Of a stretch of DNA of 64,000 nucleotides, positions 54,800 through 63,646 are shown piece by piece. The notes below the pieces were generated by a model. It made no database searches. It worked only from the letters and a program-made list of their open reading frames with translations, and was not told the origin of the DNA. Source of the stretch: Megasphaera paucivorans (GTDB taxonomy: Bacteria > Bacillota > Negativicutes > Veillonellales > Megasphaeraceae). A program made the translations under genes and the position numbers. Position 1 is the stretch's first letter. The number at the start of each line of letters is the position of its first letter. Location of the stretch: assembly GCF_900103535.1 (NCBI RefSeq), contig NZ_FNHQ01000007.1, forward strand, positions 1 to 64,000, in the 5' to 3' direction.

Positions 54800-56131
54800 A
54801 TGTATAAACCGTTAGTGGCTGTTGTTGGCAGACCCAATGTGGGTAAATCGACATTATTTAATGCAATTGTAAAAAAGCGGATTTCAATTGTAGAAGATAT
54901 TCCGGGAGTTACCCGCGACCGCATTTATTTTGACGCAGAATGGCTGGGGCATGAATTTACGATGATCGATACCGGCGGTATTGAATTTATTGACTCTGAC
55001 AGCAACATTTTTACAAGTATGCGTTATCAGGCAGAATTGGCTATTCATGAAGCAGATGTCATTTTATATGTAGTGGATGGAAAAATGGGAATTCAACCAC
55101 AAGATCAAGAAATTGCCAATATTTTGCGATCTTCTGGAAAACCAATAATTCTTGTAGTTAATAAAATTGATAGTATAGAACAAGAAGTAAATATTTATGA
55201 ATTTTATAGTTTAGGTTTGGGAGACCCTATTGGGGTATCAGCTGTCAATTTAATGAATTTAGGAGATTTATTGGATCAAGTGCTGGAATATATTGGTAAA
55301 ACTCCTGTTGAAGAGGATGCAGAGGATGCAATACATATTGCTCTTATAGGGCGGCCTAACGTAGGTAAATCTTCTTTAACCAATGCTCTGTTGGGACAAG
55401 AACGTGTTATTGTCAGTAATATTCCTGGTACAACCAGGGATTCTATTGATACACACTGGCAACATGAGGGAACTGAATTTGTTCTCATTGATACAGCGGG
55501 GATGCGCCGCAAAGGGAAAATTGATATACCTGTAGAGCGTTATAGCGTTATCCGTGCGCTGCGGGCTGTAGATCGCTGTGATGTGGCCGTATTAGTGCTT
55601 GATGCAACAGAAGGCGTGACAGAACAAGATAAAAAAATCGCGGGGTATGCGCATGAGGCGGGCAAGGGAAGCATTATAGTTGTCAATAAGTGGGATCTTA
55701 TTGACAAGGATAGTAAAACTTCAGATAAATTCTCGGAGGACATTCGGCGAGAACTCGTGTTTATGCAGTATGCGCCAATTTTGTATGCTTCTGCTTTAAC
55801 GAAACAGAGAATTCATCGCTTGGCTGATTTAGTGAAGTTTGTTTCGGAACAGCAGAATATGCGAGTATCAACCAGCGTCCTTAATGAACTTATCAGTGAC
55901 GCACAGCTGATCAATCCGCCGCCGGCTAAAAATGGACATCCTCTGCGAATTTATTATATGACGCAGGCGTCTGTTAAACCGCCTACTTTTGTACTCTTTG
56001 TCAATGATCCACAGCTCATGCATTTTTCTTATCTGCGATTTTTGGAAAATAAACTGCGGGAAACCTTTGGCTTTGAGGGTACTCCTATTCATTTAATTTT
56101 GCGTGGCAAGAAAGATGGTGACCCGGAATGA
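54800..56131 (+). CDS. der: GTPase Der (EngA)
   Basis: Double GTPase needed for 50S ribosome assembly. 443 residues: G1 loops GRPNVGKSTLF (near 9) and GRPNVGKSSLT (near 183), DTGG and DTAG switch II motifs, NKID and NKWD specificity motifs, and a C-terminal KH-like domain (about 355-435). ATG 54800 follows GAGGAG. It overlaps plsY by 4 nt. Confidence 0.96.
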   Translation: MYKPLVAVVGRPNVGKSTLFNAIVKKRISIVEDIPGVTRDRIYFDAEWLGHEFTMIDTGGIEFIDSDSNIFTSMRYQAELAIHEADVILYVVDGKMGIQPQDQEIANILRSSGKPIILVVNKIDSIEQEVNIYEFYSLGLGDPIGVSAVNLMNLGDLLDQVLEYIGKTPVEEDAEDAIHIALIGRPNVGKSSLTNALLGQERVIVSNIPGTTRDSIDTHWQHEGTEFVLIDTAGMRRKGKIDIPVERYSVIRALRAVDRCDVAVLVLDATEGVTEQDKKIAGYAHEAGKGSIIVVNKWDLIDKDSKTSDKFSEDIRRELVFMQYAPILYASALTKQRIHRLADLVKFVSEQQNMRVSTSVLNELISDAQLINPPPAKNGHPLRIYYMTQASVKPPTFVLFVNDPQLMHFSYLRFLENKLRETFGFEGTPIHLILRGKKDGDPE

Positions 56132-56742
56132 TAACAGGAATACTGTTATTGCTGTTGGCTTATGTTGCAGGATCATTTCCCAGCGGACTTATTATCGGAA
56201 AAACTTTCTATCATGTAGATTTGCGTGATTACGGCAGTCATAATATCGGAGCGACGAATGCCTATCGCGTATTGGGTAAAGCTGCAGGAGCAGCGGTCTT
56301 GCTGTTAGATACCAGCAAGGGTGTATTGGGCGTATATTTAGGACAATGGAGTGGTGTTTGTTTTCCTGAATATATGACATATACCATGATTGCCGGAGGT
56401 TTATTAGCAATTGCAGGTCATTCCTGCTCATTGTTTTTGAAATTCAAGGGAGGAAAAGGAGTAGCGACCGGATTGGGTGTTATTTTATATTTGGCACCGC
56501 AGGAAACGCTGATTGTGTTTCTTATATGGGCGGTTATTGTCATGATTACTCGATTCGTATCCTTGGGATCAATTGTTGCGGCTCTTTTTGTACCTATTAC
56601 AATGTATCTATTTGGTGAACCGGCAGCAATTGTTGTTTTTGGAGTAATAGCAGCACTGTTTGTTATTATACGGCATAAAGATAATATTATTCGGTTGTTG
56701 CAGGGTAAAGAATTAAAGGTTAAACGGATTAATAAAAATTAA
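56128..56742 (+). CDS. plsY: Glycerol-3-phosphate acyltransferase PlsY
   Basis: Integral membrane enzyme that transfers the acyl group from acyl-phosphate to glycerol 3-phosphate, the first step of phospholipid synthesis. 204 residues with about five membrane segments and the loops GSFPSGLIIGK, DYGSHNIGATNAYRV and KFKGGKGVATGLG. ATGA overlap with der. Confidence 0.95.
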   Translation: MITGILLLLLAYVAGSFPSGLIIGKTFYHVDLRDYGSHNIGATNAYRVLGKAAGAAVLLLDTSKGVLGVYLGQWSGVCFPEYMTYTMIAGGLLAIAGHSCSLFLKFKGGKGVATGLGVILYLAPQETLIVFLIWAVIVMITRFVSLGSIVAALFVPITMYLFGEPAAIVVFGVIAALFVIIRHKDNIIRLLQGKELKVKRINKN

Positions 56743-56757
56743 TTGTTACATTAGTAT

Positions 56758-56785
56758 TTGATATGTAATAAAAAACGTGTATAAT
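56758..56785 (+). promoter_or_regulatory. Predicted promoter of rsmD-coaD
   Basis: TTGATA (56758-56763), 16 bp, TATAAT (56780-56785), with the start near 56792 and an AGGAGG site at 56800-56805 ahead of the rsmD GTG. Confidence 0.7.
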
Positions 56786-56809
56786 TATTGTGTACGAGCA
56801 GGAGGCTTT

Positions 56810-57364
56810 GTGAGAATAATAGCCGGAAGTGCTAAGGGCCGAATTTTAAAATCACCTAAAGGCATGCTGACACGACCCACATTGGATCGTACAAGAGAAA
56901 GCTTATTTAATATATTAGAAAATGATGGCTTTAATGGGGCTCAAGTTCTGGATATTTTTGCCGGAACAGGAGCACTTGGATTAGAGGCACTTAGCAGAGG
57001 TGCAGTACATTGCGTGTTTATCGATCACCGTACACATCGGCTTATTGCAGAAAATGCGAAAATATGCGGCTTTTCTGATATGTATGAAGTATTGCCGCTG
57101 GAAATGAGCCGCGCTGTATCTCGTTTGCAAGGGCAAAAATTTCAGTATATTTTTTCTGATCCTCCGTATGACAAGAATTTAGTGAATACAACTATCTTCA
57201 ACCTTGGAATTTACAATCTGCTGGCACCAGGCGGCTGTATTTTGATGGAACATAGCAGGCGGGAAGATATAATGTACAATCCACGATTTGAAGTAGTCAG
57301 AGAGAAAACCTATGGAAGCGACACGCGTATAAGTTTTATCCGTGCCACTCAGGAAGGGGTATAA
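56810..57364 (+). CDS. rsmD: 16S rRNA (guanine-966-N2)-methyltransferase
   Basis: Methylates G966 of 16S rRNA. 184 residues: RIIAGSAKGRILKSP start, SAM motif I VLDIFAGTGALGLEALSRGA and catalytic SDPPYDKN. GTG 56810 follows AGCAGGAGGC and matches family N-termini; a longer in-frame start at 56777 lies over the promoter and is rejected. Confidence 0.92.
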   Translation: MRIIAGSAKGRILKSPKGMLTRPTLDRTRESLFNILENDGFNGAQVLDIFAGTGALGLEALSRGAVHCVFIDHRTHRLIAENAKICGFSDMYEVLPLEMSRAVSRLQGQKFQYIFSDPPYDKNLVNTTIFNLGIYNLLAPGGCILMEHSRREDIMYNPRFEVVREKTYGSDTRISFIRATQEGV

Positions 57365-57366
57365 TT

Positions 57367-57852
57367 GTGCGAATTGGTATCTGTCCGGGCAGCTTTGATC
57401 CTGTTACGAATGGACATATTGATATATTTGAAAGAGGAAGTAAACTCGTAGACAAATTAATTGTTGCCGTGTTTGAAAATCCAACAAAAAAACCTTTGTT
57501 TACGATGGATGAACGAGAGGAGATGCTGCGGGAAACAACGCGGCATATATCCAACATTGAGGTAGTGAGCTTTGATGGCTTGTTAAACCAATATGCAAAG
57601 GAGCGTGGCGCTACTGTTATAATTCGCGGATTGCGGGCACTCAGTGATTTTGAATATGAATTTCAACGTGCATTACTTATGAAAAAAGTGGAACCGGATA
57701 TTGAAACGGTATTTATTATGACAAATAATAAATATTCCTATGTAAGTTCGACGGGTATTCGAGAATTAGCTTGTTTTGGCGGTAAACTTGATGATTTAGT
57801 GCCGGCATACGTCGAAAATCGACTTCAAACAAAATTTGCAGACAAATATTAA
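57367..57852 (+). CDS. coaD: Phosphopantetheine adenylyltransferase
   Basis: Fourth step of coenzyme A synthesis. 161 residues with the nucleotidyltransferase motif CPGSFDPVTNGHIDI and the C-terminal YSYVSSTGIREL (ISSTxIR) motif. GTG 57367 starts 2 nt after rsmD; the usual rsmD-coaD pair. Confidence 0.95.
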   Translation: MRIGICPGSFDPVTNGHIDIFERGSKLVDKLIVAVFENPTKKPLFTMDEREEMLRETTRHISNIEVVSFDGLLNQYAKERGATVIIRGLRALSDFEYEFQRALLMKKVEPDIETVFIMTNNKYSYVSSTGIRELACFGGKLDDLVPAYVENRLQTKFADKY

Positions 57853-57870
57853 GGCATAGGGGTGGATTAT

Positions 57871-58335
57871 ATGAATTCTGATAAGTTGTTGGAAGATTTG
57901 GAAAGCTTGGTTATGAATGCTTCGAAGATGCCGTTTACGAATAAAAAAATGGTAGAAGAAGAAGAAATTTTGCAGATAATCGATGATTTGAAGGCATCGA
58001 TGCCAGCGGAATTGGAACAAGCGAAAAAAGTTTTGGCAGAAAAAGAAAAAATTGTTGCTGATGCGCAGCGTCACGCGGATAGCATGGTGGCTCAAGCAAA
58101 GGATTATATTGCAAAATTAACGGAGGAAAGCGAACTGGTTCGTCAAGCTCAAGAACATGCCAATCAAATTATTTTGAATGCAAATACATCTTCAGAAGAA
58201 TTGAAAAGTAGTTCAGTCACATATGCCGGAGACGTGTTGAAATATGTAGAATCAACGTTGGAAAAGACTTTGACCAGTATTAAGTCAAATAGGGAAAGTC
58301 TGCTCCAGTCTAATAAGAAGAGTTCCAACAAGTAG
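57871..58335 (+). CDS. Coiled-coil protein of unknown function
   Basis: 154 residues, soluble, almost entirely helical: a short N-terminal section (EDLESLVMNASKMPF), then a heptad-rich stretch (about 45-110, AKKVLAEKEKIVADAQRHA) like the stalk of ATP synthase b subunits or DivIVA-type proteins, but without a membrane segment. ATG 57871 follows GGGGTGG; a GTG at 57862 overlaps it. It follows coaD by 18 nt. No function is assigned. Confidence 0.7.
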   Translation: MNSDKLLEDLESLVMNASKMPFTNKKMVEEEEILQIIDDLKASMPAELEQAKKVLAEKEKIVADAQRHADSMVAQAKDYIAKLTEESELVRQAQEHANQIILNANTSSEELKSSSVTYAGDVLKYVESTLEKTLTSIKSNRESLLQSNKKSSNK

Positions 58336-58365
58336 TAAAGAACAACATATTCGCATGGAACATGA

Positions 58366-58398
58366 GTGCAATATCCAGGAGCGGGTATTGCACTTTTT
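58366..58398 (+). terminator. Terminator after the coaD operon
   Basis: GTGCAATA (58366-58373) pairs with TATTGCAC (58385-58392), followed by six T. Confidence 0.88.
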
Positions 58399-58431
58399 TA
58401 TACAGGTGGAGAATATGGGGAAGGGTACAAG

Positions 58432-59253
58432 ATGAAGGAAATTTCTTCAAAAGATAACCAGTGGGTAAAATTAGCCTGCTCATTAAAAACTAAAAAAGGG
58501 CGTCAGGAACAGCGGCGGGTATTGGTAGAAGGAATTCGCATTATTTCAGATGCAGCGGTACATGGCATTCAGGATGTTACTTGCTTTATATCATCTAAAG
58601 GGCTGCAGCGTAAAGGGGCATCCCTATTGCAGGAAAAAGGAAAACAGTTGGGGTGGCGTTTTTTTTTCGTGACAGATGGCGTGTATGATAAATTGAAAGA
58701 TACACAAAATTCGCAGGGGATAGCAGCGATACTTCCTTTTTTTGAATATGCGGCAGCCGATGTGGTGAAACTTTCCGATATGCGGCTGATTTTATATTTG
58801 CAAGCTATTCAAGATCCTGGTAATTTAGGCACTATCATCAGAACGGCGGCGGCGGGAAATGTGGCAGCTATTTTCCTTAGTCCGGATAGTGTTGATTTAT
58901 ATAATGATAAAACTATGCGCAGTGCTATGGGAGCTTTGTTTAAAATTCCCGTGGTACAGCATGTAGAGCTGTCAGCGGTTTTGCATTTTTGCAAAGTCAG
59001 CGGACGACGTTTGTTAGGAACCAGTCCGCATGGGAAGAAATCTTATGCGGATATGGAATATTCTCAGCCCATAGTACTGGCGTTTGGCAATGAAGGGAAT
59101 GGGTTGACTGAGAATTTTTTGCAAGCGTGTGATGAACTGATTACCATTCCTATGTGTCATGATACGGAATCGCTGAATTTGTCAATGTCTGTAGGCATTG
59201 TGATATATAAAGCGTGGGAAATGCAGGAGTTCAGGGAGGATAGCGATGATTGA
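58432..59253 (+). CDS. TrmH/SpoU-family RNA 2'-O-methyltransferase
   Basis: 273 residues: an N-terminal substrate-binding domain (RVLVEGIRIISDAAV) and a SPOUT domain with the three knot motifs (LQAIQDPGNLGTIIRTAAA, VLAFGNEGNGLT, IPMCHDTESLNLSMSVGIVIYKAW). It modifies ribose in tRNA or rRNA; the site cannot be read from sequence. ATG 58432 follows GGGAAGGG. The frame is open upstream through the terminator, but that part is not coding. Confidence 0.88.
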   Translation: MKEISSKDNQWVKLACSLKTKKGRQEQRRVLVEGIRIISDAAVHGIQDVTCFISSKGLQRKGASLLQEKGKQLGWRFFFVTDGVYDKLKDTQNSQGIAAILPFFEYAAADVVKLSDMRLILYLQAIQDPGNLGTIIRTAAAGNVAAIFLSPDSVDLYNDKTMRSAMGALFKIPVVQHVELSAVLHFCKVSGRRLLGTSPHGKKSYADMEYSQPIVLAFGNEGNGLTENFLQACDELITIPMCHDTESLNLSMSVGIVIYKAWEMQEFREDSDD

Positions 59254-59992
59254 TATTGAAAGTGTTTTAAAGCAGTACAAGGAGGGAACAGTATCCCTTA
59301 AGGAAGCAGAGGCATTTCTGCGTTCAACAACGACTGCTGATTTAGGATTTGCAACGATTGATTTAGACAGGGAAAATCGCTGTGGATTTCCTGAAGTAGT
59401 ATATTGTGCAGGAAAAACCGTTGATCAATCCGTACAGATTTTACATCTTCTTATGAGCCAATATGATAATATCATTGGCACGCGGGCATCTAAGGAGATA
59501 TATGATAAACTCGTGAAGGATTTTCCCGATGTACGTTATAATGAAGACGCTCATATGGTCTATCAGCATAAAGGAATCGAAATAGTTAATGGAGACCGGG
59601 TTATTGCCGTTATTACAGCGGGAACGAGTGATATTCCTATTGCGGAAGAAGCTGCTTTGACGGCGGAAATTATGGGGAATTCGGTACAGCGTATATATGA
59701 TGTTGGAGTGGCGGGATTGCATCGATTGCTATTTCGCAGAGAAGAAATTTGCAAGGCGAATGTTTGTATTGTTGTAGCCGGTATGGAGGGCGCACTGGCC
59801 AGTGTAGTTGGAGGGTTAGTGAGTAAACCGGTTATTGCAGTGCCGACCAGTGTCGGCTATGGCGCTAATTTTCACGGATTGTCAGCGTTGCTGGCGATGC
59901 TTAATAGTTGTGCTTCCGGAATTGCTGTTGTTAATATTGATAATGGATTCGGTGCTGGGCGTATGGCACATAGTATTAATTCAATGAGGTAA
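59246..59992 (+). CDS. larB: Nickel pincer cofactor biosynthesis protein LarB
   Basis: Carboxylates and hydrolyses nicotinic acid adenine dinucleotide, the first step toward the nickel-pincer cofactor of lactate racemase. 248 residues with a C-terminal PurE-like domain (about 120-248, VITAGTSDIPIAEEAALTA, VAGMEGALASVVGGLVSKPVIAVPTSVGYG). It overlaps the methyltransferase gene by 8 nt and precedes a LarC fragment. Neither larA nor larE is visible here. Confidence 0.92.
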   Translation: MIDIESVLKQYKEGTVSLKEAEAFLRSTTTADLGFATIDLDRENRCGFPEVVYCAGKTVDQSVQILHLLMSQYDNIIGTRASKEIYDKLVKDFPDVRYNEDAHMVYQHKGIEIVNGDRVIAVITAGTSDIPIAEEAALTAEIMGNSVQRIYDVGVAGLHRLLFRREEICKANVCIVVAGMEGALASVVGGLVSKPVIAVPTSVGYGANFHGLSALLAMLNSCASGIAVVNIDNGFGAGRMAHSINSMR

Positions 59993-59998
59993 TAGGCA

Positions 59999-60442
59999 AT
60001 GGAAGAATTATGGCAGATAGAAGCAAATATTGATGATATGAATCCACAGGATATGGAATATGTTTTTCATCGTTTGTTTGCACTGGGAGTTAATGATGTT
60101 TGGGCCATGCCCATGATGATGAAAAAGTGCCGGATGGCAATGATGCTTTGTGTCTTATGCCGTCAGTCGCTGATAGAGACTGTGCTGGATAGTATATTTA
60201 AGGAAACGTCAACCATTGGAGTCCGATATTTTCCTGTGCAGCGGGTTGCCTGCGAACGAAGTATACGCACCGTTTGTATAGATAATATAATTATTCACGT
60301 GAAGATTTCATCATATCAGGGTGAAATAGTCAATATTTCGGCAGAATATGATGATTGCCGGGAAGCTGCAGTACATACAGGAAAATCAATCGAAGAATGG
60401 CGCAGACGGGCTAGGGAAGAAGCATATAAACAATATGGATAA
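59999..60442 (+). CDS. Stand-alone LarC C-terminal domain (LarC2-like, DUF111)
   Basis: 147 residues matching only the C-terminal third of LarC/DUF111 proteins: IEANIDDMNPQDMEYVFHRL, VNDVWAMPMMMKKCRMAMML, FKETSTIGVRYFPVQR. Full-length LarC inserts nickel and is about 400 residues; in lactobacilli it is made from larC1 and larC2 by frameshifting. No LarC1 part occurs before or after this gene. It starts 6 nt after larB and overlaps rnhC by 8 nt. It may be a reduced, separately encoded LarC2, or a relic. Confidence 0.82.
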   Translation: MEELWQIEANIDDMNPQDMEYVFHRLFALGVNDVWAMPMMMKKCRMAMMLCVLCRQSLIETVLDSIFKETSTIGVRYFPVQRVACERSIRTVCIDNIIIHVKISSYQGEIVNISAEYDDCREAAVHTGKSIEEWRRRAREEAYKQYG

Positions 60443-61370
60443 TACATTGATAGAATATATAGCAGTATGTAAAATAAAATTGGCAGAAAAAAGTGTGCAG
60501 GTAAAGCGGGAGAAAAAAATTAATTACGGACAGCAAGTTGTCTTTTGCAGAGGAGATATGGAGACTGCTGTTAATTTTTATTGCGGGAAAAAAGGTGTGT
60601 CAGCTGTTGTACAGGGAAAAGAGTCTCCTTTAAAATTACAAATTGAAGAGACGATAACCGCTAAATCTATTTTTGCTGAAAAGGTCCATATTTCTAAGAA
60701 TGAAGAGGAAATCGTGCCTGCCGGTACAGATAACTGGATGGGATGTGATGAATCCGGCAAAGGGGATGTATTTGGTCCTTTAGTATGTGCAGCCTGCATC
60801 GTGACGAAAGAAGAAGCTGCGGTGTTAAAAAAATCGGGAGTTTGTGACAGCAAGATGCTTACCGATAAAGTTATTGCGAACTTGGCCAAAGATATAGAAA
60901 AAATACTGCAGGGACGATGTATAACCAGAGTTGTTATGCCTGAAGAATATAATTCCTTGTATGATGATTATAAAAAAGAGCATAAAAATCTAAATAACTT
61001 ATTGGGTGATTTACATGCTAAAAATATACGTGTACTATTGTCAAAATACAATTGTCCATGTATAATAGTCGATAAGTTTGGAAAAGATCAGTATGTTTTG
61101 TCTGGTCTGGAAGGACTGGAAAAAAGTCATCAGATAATTCAAATTACAAAGGGAGAACGGGATACTGCCGTTGCGGCAGCCTCTATTTTGGCCCGGAATG
61201 GCTTTGTAAGGGCGATGACCGAATTAAGCAGGCGCTTTTGCATGGAACTTCCCAAAGGTGCCTATCTGGGCATTTCAGAAACGATTCAAGCAATTATACA
61301 AAAGCAAGGCATTCATGATTTACAATATGTGGGTAAGTTAAATTTTAAAAATTTTGATTTTTTGCGGTGA
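60435..61370 (+). CDS. rnhC: Ribonuclease HIII
   Basis: Cuts RNA in RNA-DNA hybrids. 311 residues: N-terminal TBP-like substrate-binding domain (about 1-85) and an RNase H fold with MGCDESGKGDVFGPLV (catalytic Asp-Glu), VVDKFGKDQ and ERDTAVAAASILAR. ATG 60435 overlaps the previous gene by 8 nt. Type III with this N-terminal domain is typical of Firmicutes. Confidence 0.93.
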   Translation: MDNTLIEYIAVCKIKLAEKSVQVKREKKINYGQQVVFCRGDMETAVNFYCGKKGVSAVVQGKESPLKLQIEETITAKSIFAEKVHISKNEEEIVPAGTDNWMGCDESGKGDVFGPLVCAACIVTKEEAAVLKKSGVCDSKMLTDKVIANLAKDIEKILQGRCITRVVMPEEYNSLYDDYKKEHKNLNNLLGDLHAKNIRVLLSKYNCPCIIVDKFGKDQYVLSGLEGLEKSHQIIQITKGERDTAVAAASILARNGFVRAMTELSRRFCMELPKGAYLGISETIQAIIQKQGIHDLQYVGKLNFKNFDFLR

Positions 61371-61378
61371 TGGATAGA

Positions 61379-62227
61379 ATGAATAGACTTATTATTAATG
61401 CTGATGATTTTGGTATTCATACAGAAGTGAACCATGCGGTTATCAATGCTCACAAGAAGGGAATTTTGACAAGTACCTCCTTACTGGCTTCCGGACCGGC
61501 TTTTGAAGAAGCAGTAGAACTAGCAAAAGGGTGTCCTAAATTAGGAATCGGAATACATTTATGTCTCGTGGGTGGATTGCCTGTCGTTTCAGACATACAG
61601 GAGGTATCAACCTTGGTGGACAAAAATGGACTTTTGCCGGAAAGCTATGTGGAATTTATAAAAAAAACCTACGAAGGCAAAATCGATTATGGACAAGTAT
61701 ACCAGGAATTGGATGCACAAATAGCAAAAATTTTGTCAGCCAATCTTCCAATTACGCATGTAGACAGCCATCAGCATCTGCATGTATTACCCCCGGTTTG
61801 GAAAATTGTACAGTCTTTAATGAAAAAATATAGATTGCATCGGTTGCGCATACCTGGAGAAGCCTATACATTTAAATTGTTCAATGCATCTCCTATGCGG
61901 ATTATGGGACGCAATGGCTTGACATGGCTGTCGCGTAAAGCCTTGCGGGATGTACATCGTTCGGCCTATACTACGACAGACTATTTTTGGGGAATGGTCG
62001 ATGGTGGAAATATGAATGAAAACAACTTAGCGTATATTATAAAGCAGCTGCCCTTTGGAATTCATGAAATAATGATGCATCCTGGAGCTAATACAAGCAC
62101 GCTGGCAAAAACATTTAGCTGGGGATATCATTGGGAGGATGAGTATCAGGCCCTGGTATCTGAAAAAATTTTCAATTTATTGAAGGACCGGCAGATTAAA
62201 TTGATTAATTACGGAGATTTGTCTTAA
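61379..62227 (+). CDS. ChbG/YdjC-family (HpnK-like) carbohydrate deacetylase
   Basis: 282 residues with the metal motif IINADDFGIH at the N-terminus and the His pair in THVDSHQHLHVLP, both diagnostic of the YdjC fold. It removes acetyl groups from N-acetylated sugars in known members; HpnK-type relatives sit in hopanoid clusters, but no hopanoid genes are visible here. ATG 61379 follows GGTGATGG; an ATG at 61370 overlapping the rnhC stop is also possible. Confidence 0.85.
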   Translation: MNRLIINADDFGIHTEVNHAVINAHKKGILTSTSLLASGPAFEEAVELAKGCPKLGIGIHLCLVGGLPVVSDIQEVSTLVDKNGLLPESYVEFIKKTYEGKIDYGQVYQELDAQIAKILSANLPITHVDSHQHLHVLPPVWKIVQSLMKKYRLHRLRIPGEAYTFKLFNASPMRIMGRNGLTWLSRKALRDVHRSAYTTTDYFWGMVDGGNMNENNLAYIIKQLPFGIHEIMMHPGANTSTLAKTFSWGYHWEDEYQALVSEKIFNLLKDRQIKLINYGDLS

Positions 62228-62255
62228 GGATAGCCATTACGAAGGAGTGAGTGTA

Positions 62256-63185
62256 TTGAATATATTAGTAACCGGCGGGGCCGGTTTTATTGGATCTCAT
62301 TTAACGGACGAACTGATATTGACCGGACATCATGTTACTATTGTTGATAATTTGAGTACAGGCACCATGAAAAATGTGAATGATCAGGCGGAATTTCACA
62401 ATATTGATATCCTTGACAAGGAAAAACTGGCAGCTGTATTTGACCAAGGACACTTTGATATTGTTTTTCATGAAGCAGCACAGACAATGGTTCCATATTC
62501 GATGGATCATCCTGTTGAAGATGCCGAATTGAATATTATGGGACTTTTAAATGTATTAGAAAATTGTCGTCGATATCATATCAAGAAAGTGATTTTTTCT
62601 TCTTCAGCAGCTGTGTATGGCGATAACCAAAAAGTGCCTATTAAGGAAAGTGAACCACTTAAACCGATGTCTTTTTACGGATTGACGAAAATCACAGCCG
62701 AACGATATTTACAACTGTATTATGAAAATTTTAACCTTCCTTACGTTGTATTACGATATTCAAATGTGTATGGGGAACGGCAAGGCAGTCATGGTGAAGG
62801 CGGGGTTGTTTTTGTTTTTTCCAAGGCACTGGCCCAGGGGAAAGATTTGACTATTTATGGTGATGGTGAACAATCGCGTGATTTTATTTATGTAAAGGAT
62901 ATTTCCCAGGCTAATATTGCGGCTATGTCCGAGAATGTACCTTGCGGCATTTATAATATCAGCACAAAGATTGAAACGACAATTAATGCATTAAAAGAAA
63001 TTCTTGTATATTTCGCCGGAACCGCAGTTCAAACAACGTATGAAGATGCACGGACGGGAGATATTTTTCGTTCGGCTTTAGATAACAGCAACGCTATTGA
63101 AGTACTAAAATGGCATCCTAAAACTAAATTGATGCCGGGATTAATGGCAACCTATGCATATTTTCAAGAGGAGGAATCGCATTGA
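62256..63185 (+). CDS. NAD-dependent epimerase/dehydratase, UDP-glucose 4-epimerase-like
   Basis: 309 residues of the extended SDR family: GGAGFIGSHLTDEL for NAD binding, catalytic Ser in SSSAAVYGD and YGLTKITAERY as the Tyr-x-x-x-Lys pair. Probably interconverts UDP-glucose/galactose or their N-acetyl forms for envelope polysaccharide. TTG 62256 follows AAGGAGTGAG; the GTG at 62247 overlaps that SD. The stop overlaps the next gene by 4 nt. Confidence 0.88.
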   Translation: MNILVTGGAGFIGSHLTDELILTGHHVTIVDNLSTGTMKNVNDQAEFHNIDILDKEKLAAVFDQGHFDIVFHEAAQTMVPYSMDHPVEDAELNIMGLLNVLENCRRYHIKKVIFSSSAAVYGDNQKVPIKESEPLKPMSFYGLTKITAERYLQLYYENFNLPYVVLRYSNVYGERQGSHGEGGVVFVFSKALAQGKDLTIYGDGEQSRDFIYVKDISQANIAAMSENVPCGIYNISTKIETTINALKEILVYFAGTAVQTTYEDARTGDIFRSALDNSNAIEVLKWHPKTKLMPGLMATYAYFQEEESH

Positions 63186-63631
63186 AGAAAGATACAAATC
63201 ATAAATTTTATTTGGTGCAGGAAGATATTCTGCCGGAAGCCATTAAAAAAACTATAAAAGTTAAAGAGATTTTAAAGCATCATCAAACAAAAACTATTAA
63301 TGAAGCTGTTAAGAAAATGGATTTGAGCCGTAGCGCGTATTATAAATATAAAGATTTTGTGTTTCCTTTTTATGATGTGACACAAGGGAAAATTGTTACG
63401 TTATCTATTATGATTTTTGATAAGCCCGGTTCATTATCTCAAGTTTTGAATGCGATCGCTTCTCATAATGGCAGTGTGCTAACCATTAATCAAGGGATTC
63501 CCCTGCAGGGAATAGCGAATGTGGCAATATCTGTGGAAACAAAAGATATGAAATGTACGATTGAAAATCTGATTAAGAAATTGGAAAAATTATCTGGAGT
63601 GAGCAAAGTAAACGTAATTGGACAAGCCTAG
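63182..63631 (+). CDS. UPF0735-type ACT domain protein
   Basis: 149 residues: an N-terminal helical part with a helix-turn-helix look (KTINEAVKKMDLSRSAYYKYKDFV) and a C-terminal ACT domain (about 70-148, TLSIMIFDKPGSLSQVLNAI). ACT domains bind amino acids. In many Firmicutes this gene (also called pheB) sits directly before hom, as here, suggesting a control role in threonine/methionine synthesis. The start is TTG 63182 after AGAGGAGG. Confidence 0.88.
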   Translation: MKKDTNHKFYLVQEDILPEAIKKTIKVKEILKHHQTKTINEAVKKMDLSRSAYYKYKDFVFPFYDVTQGKIVTLSIMIFDKPGSLSQVLNAIASHNGSVLTINQGIPLQGIANVAISVETKDMKCTIENLIKKLEKLSGVSKVNVIGQA

Positions 63632-63646
63632 AGGGGAGAGATGATG

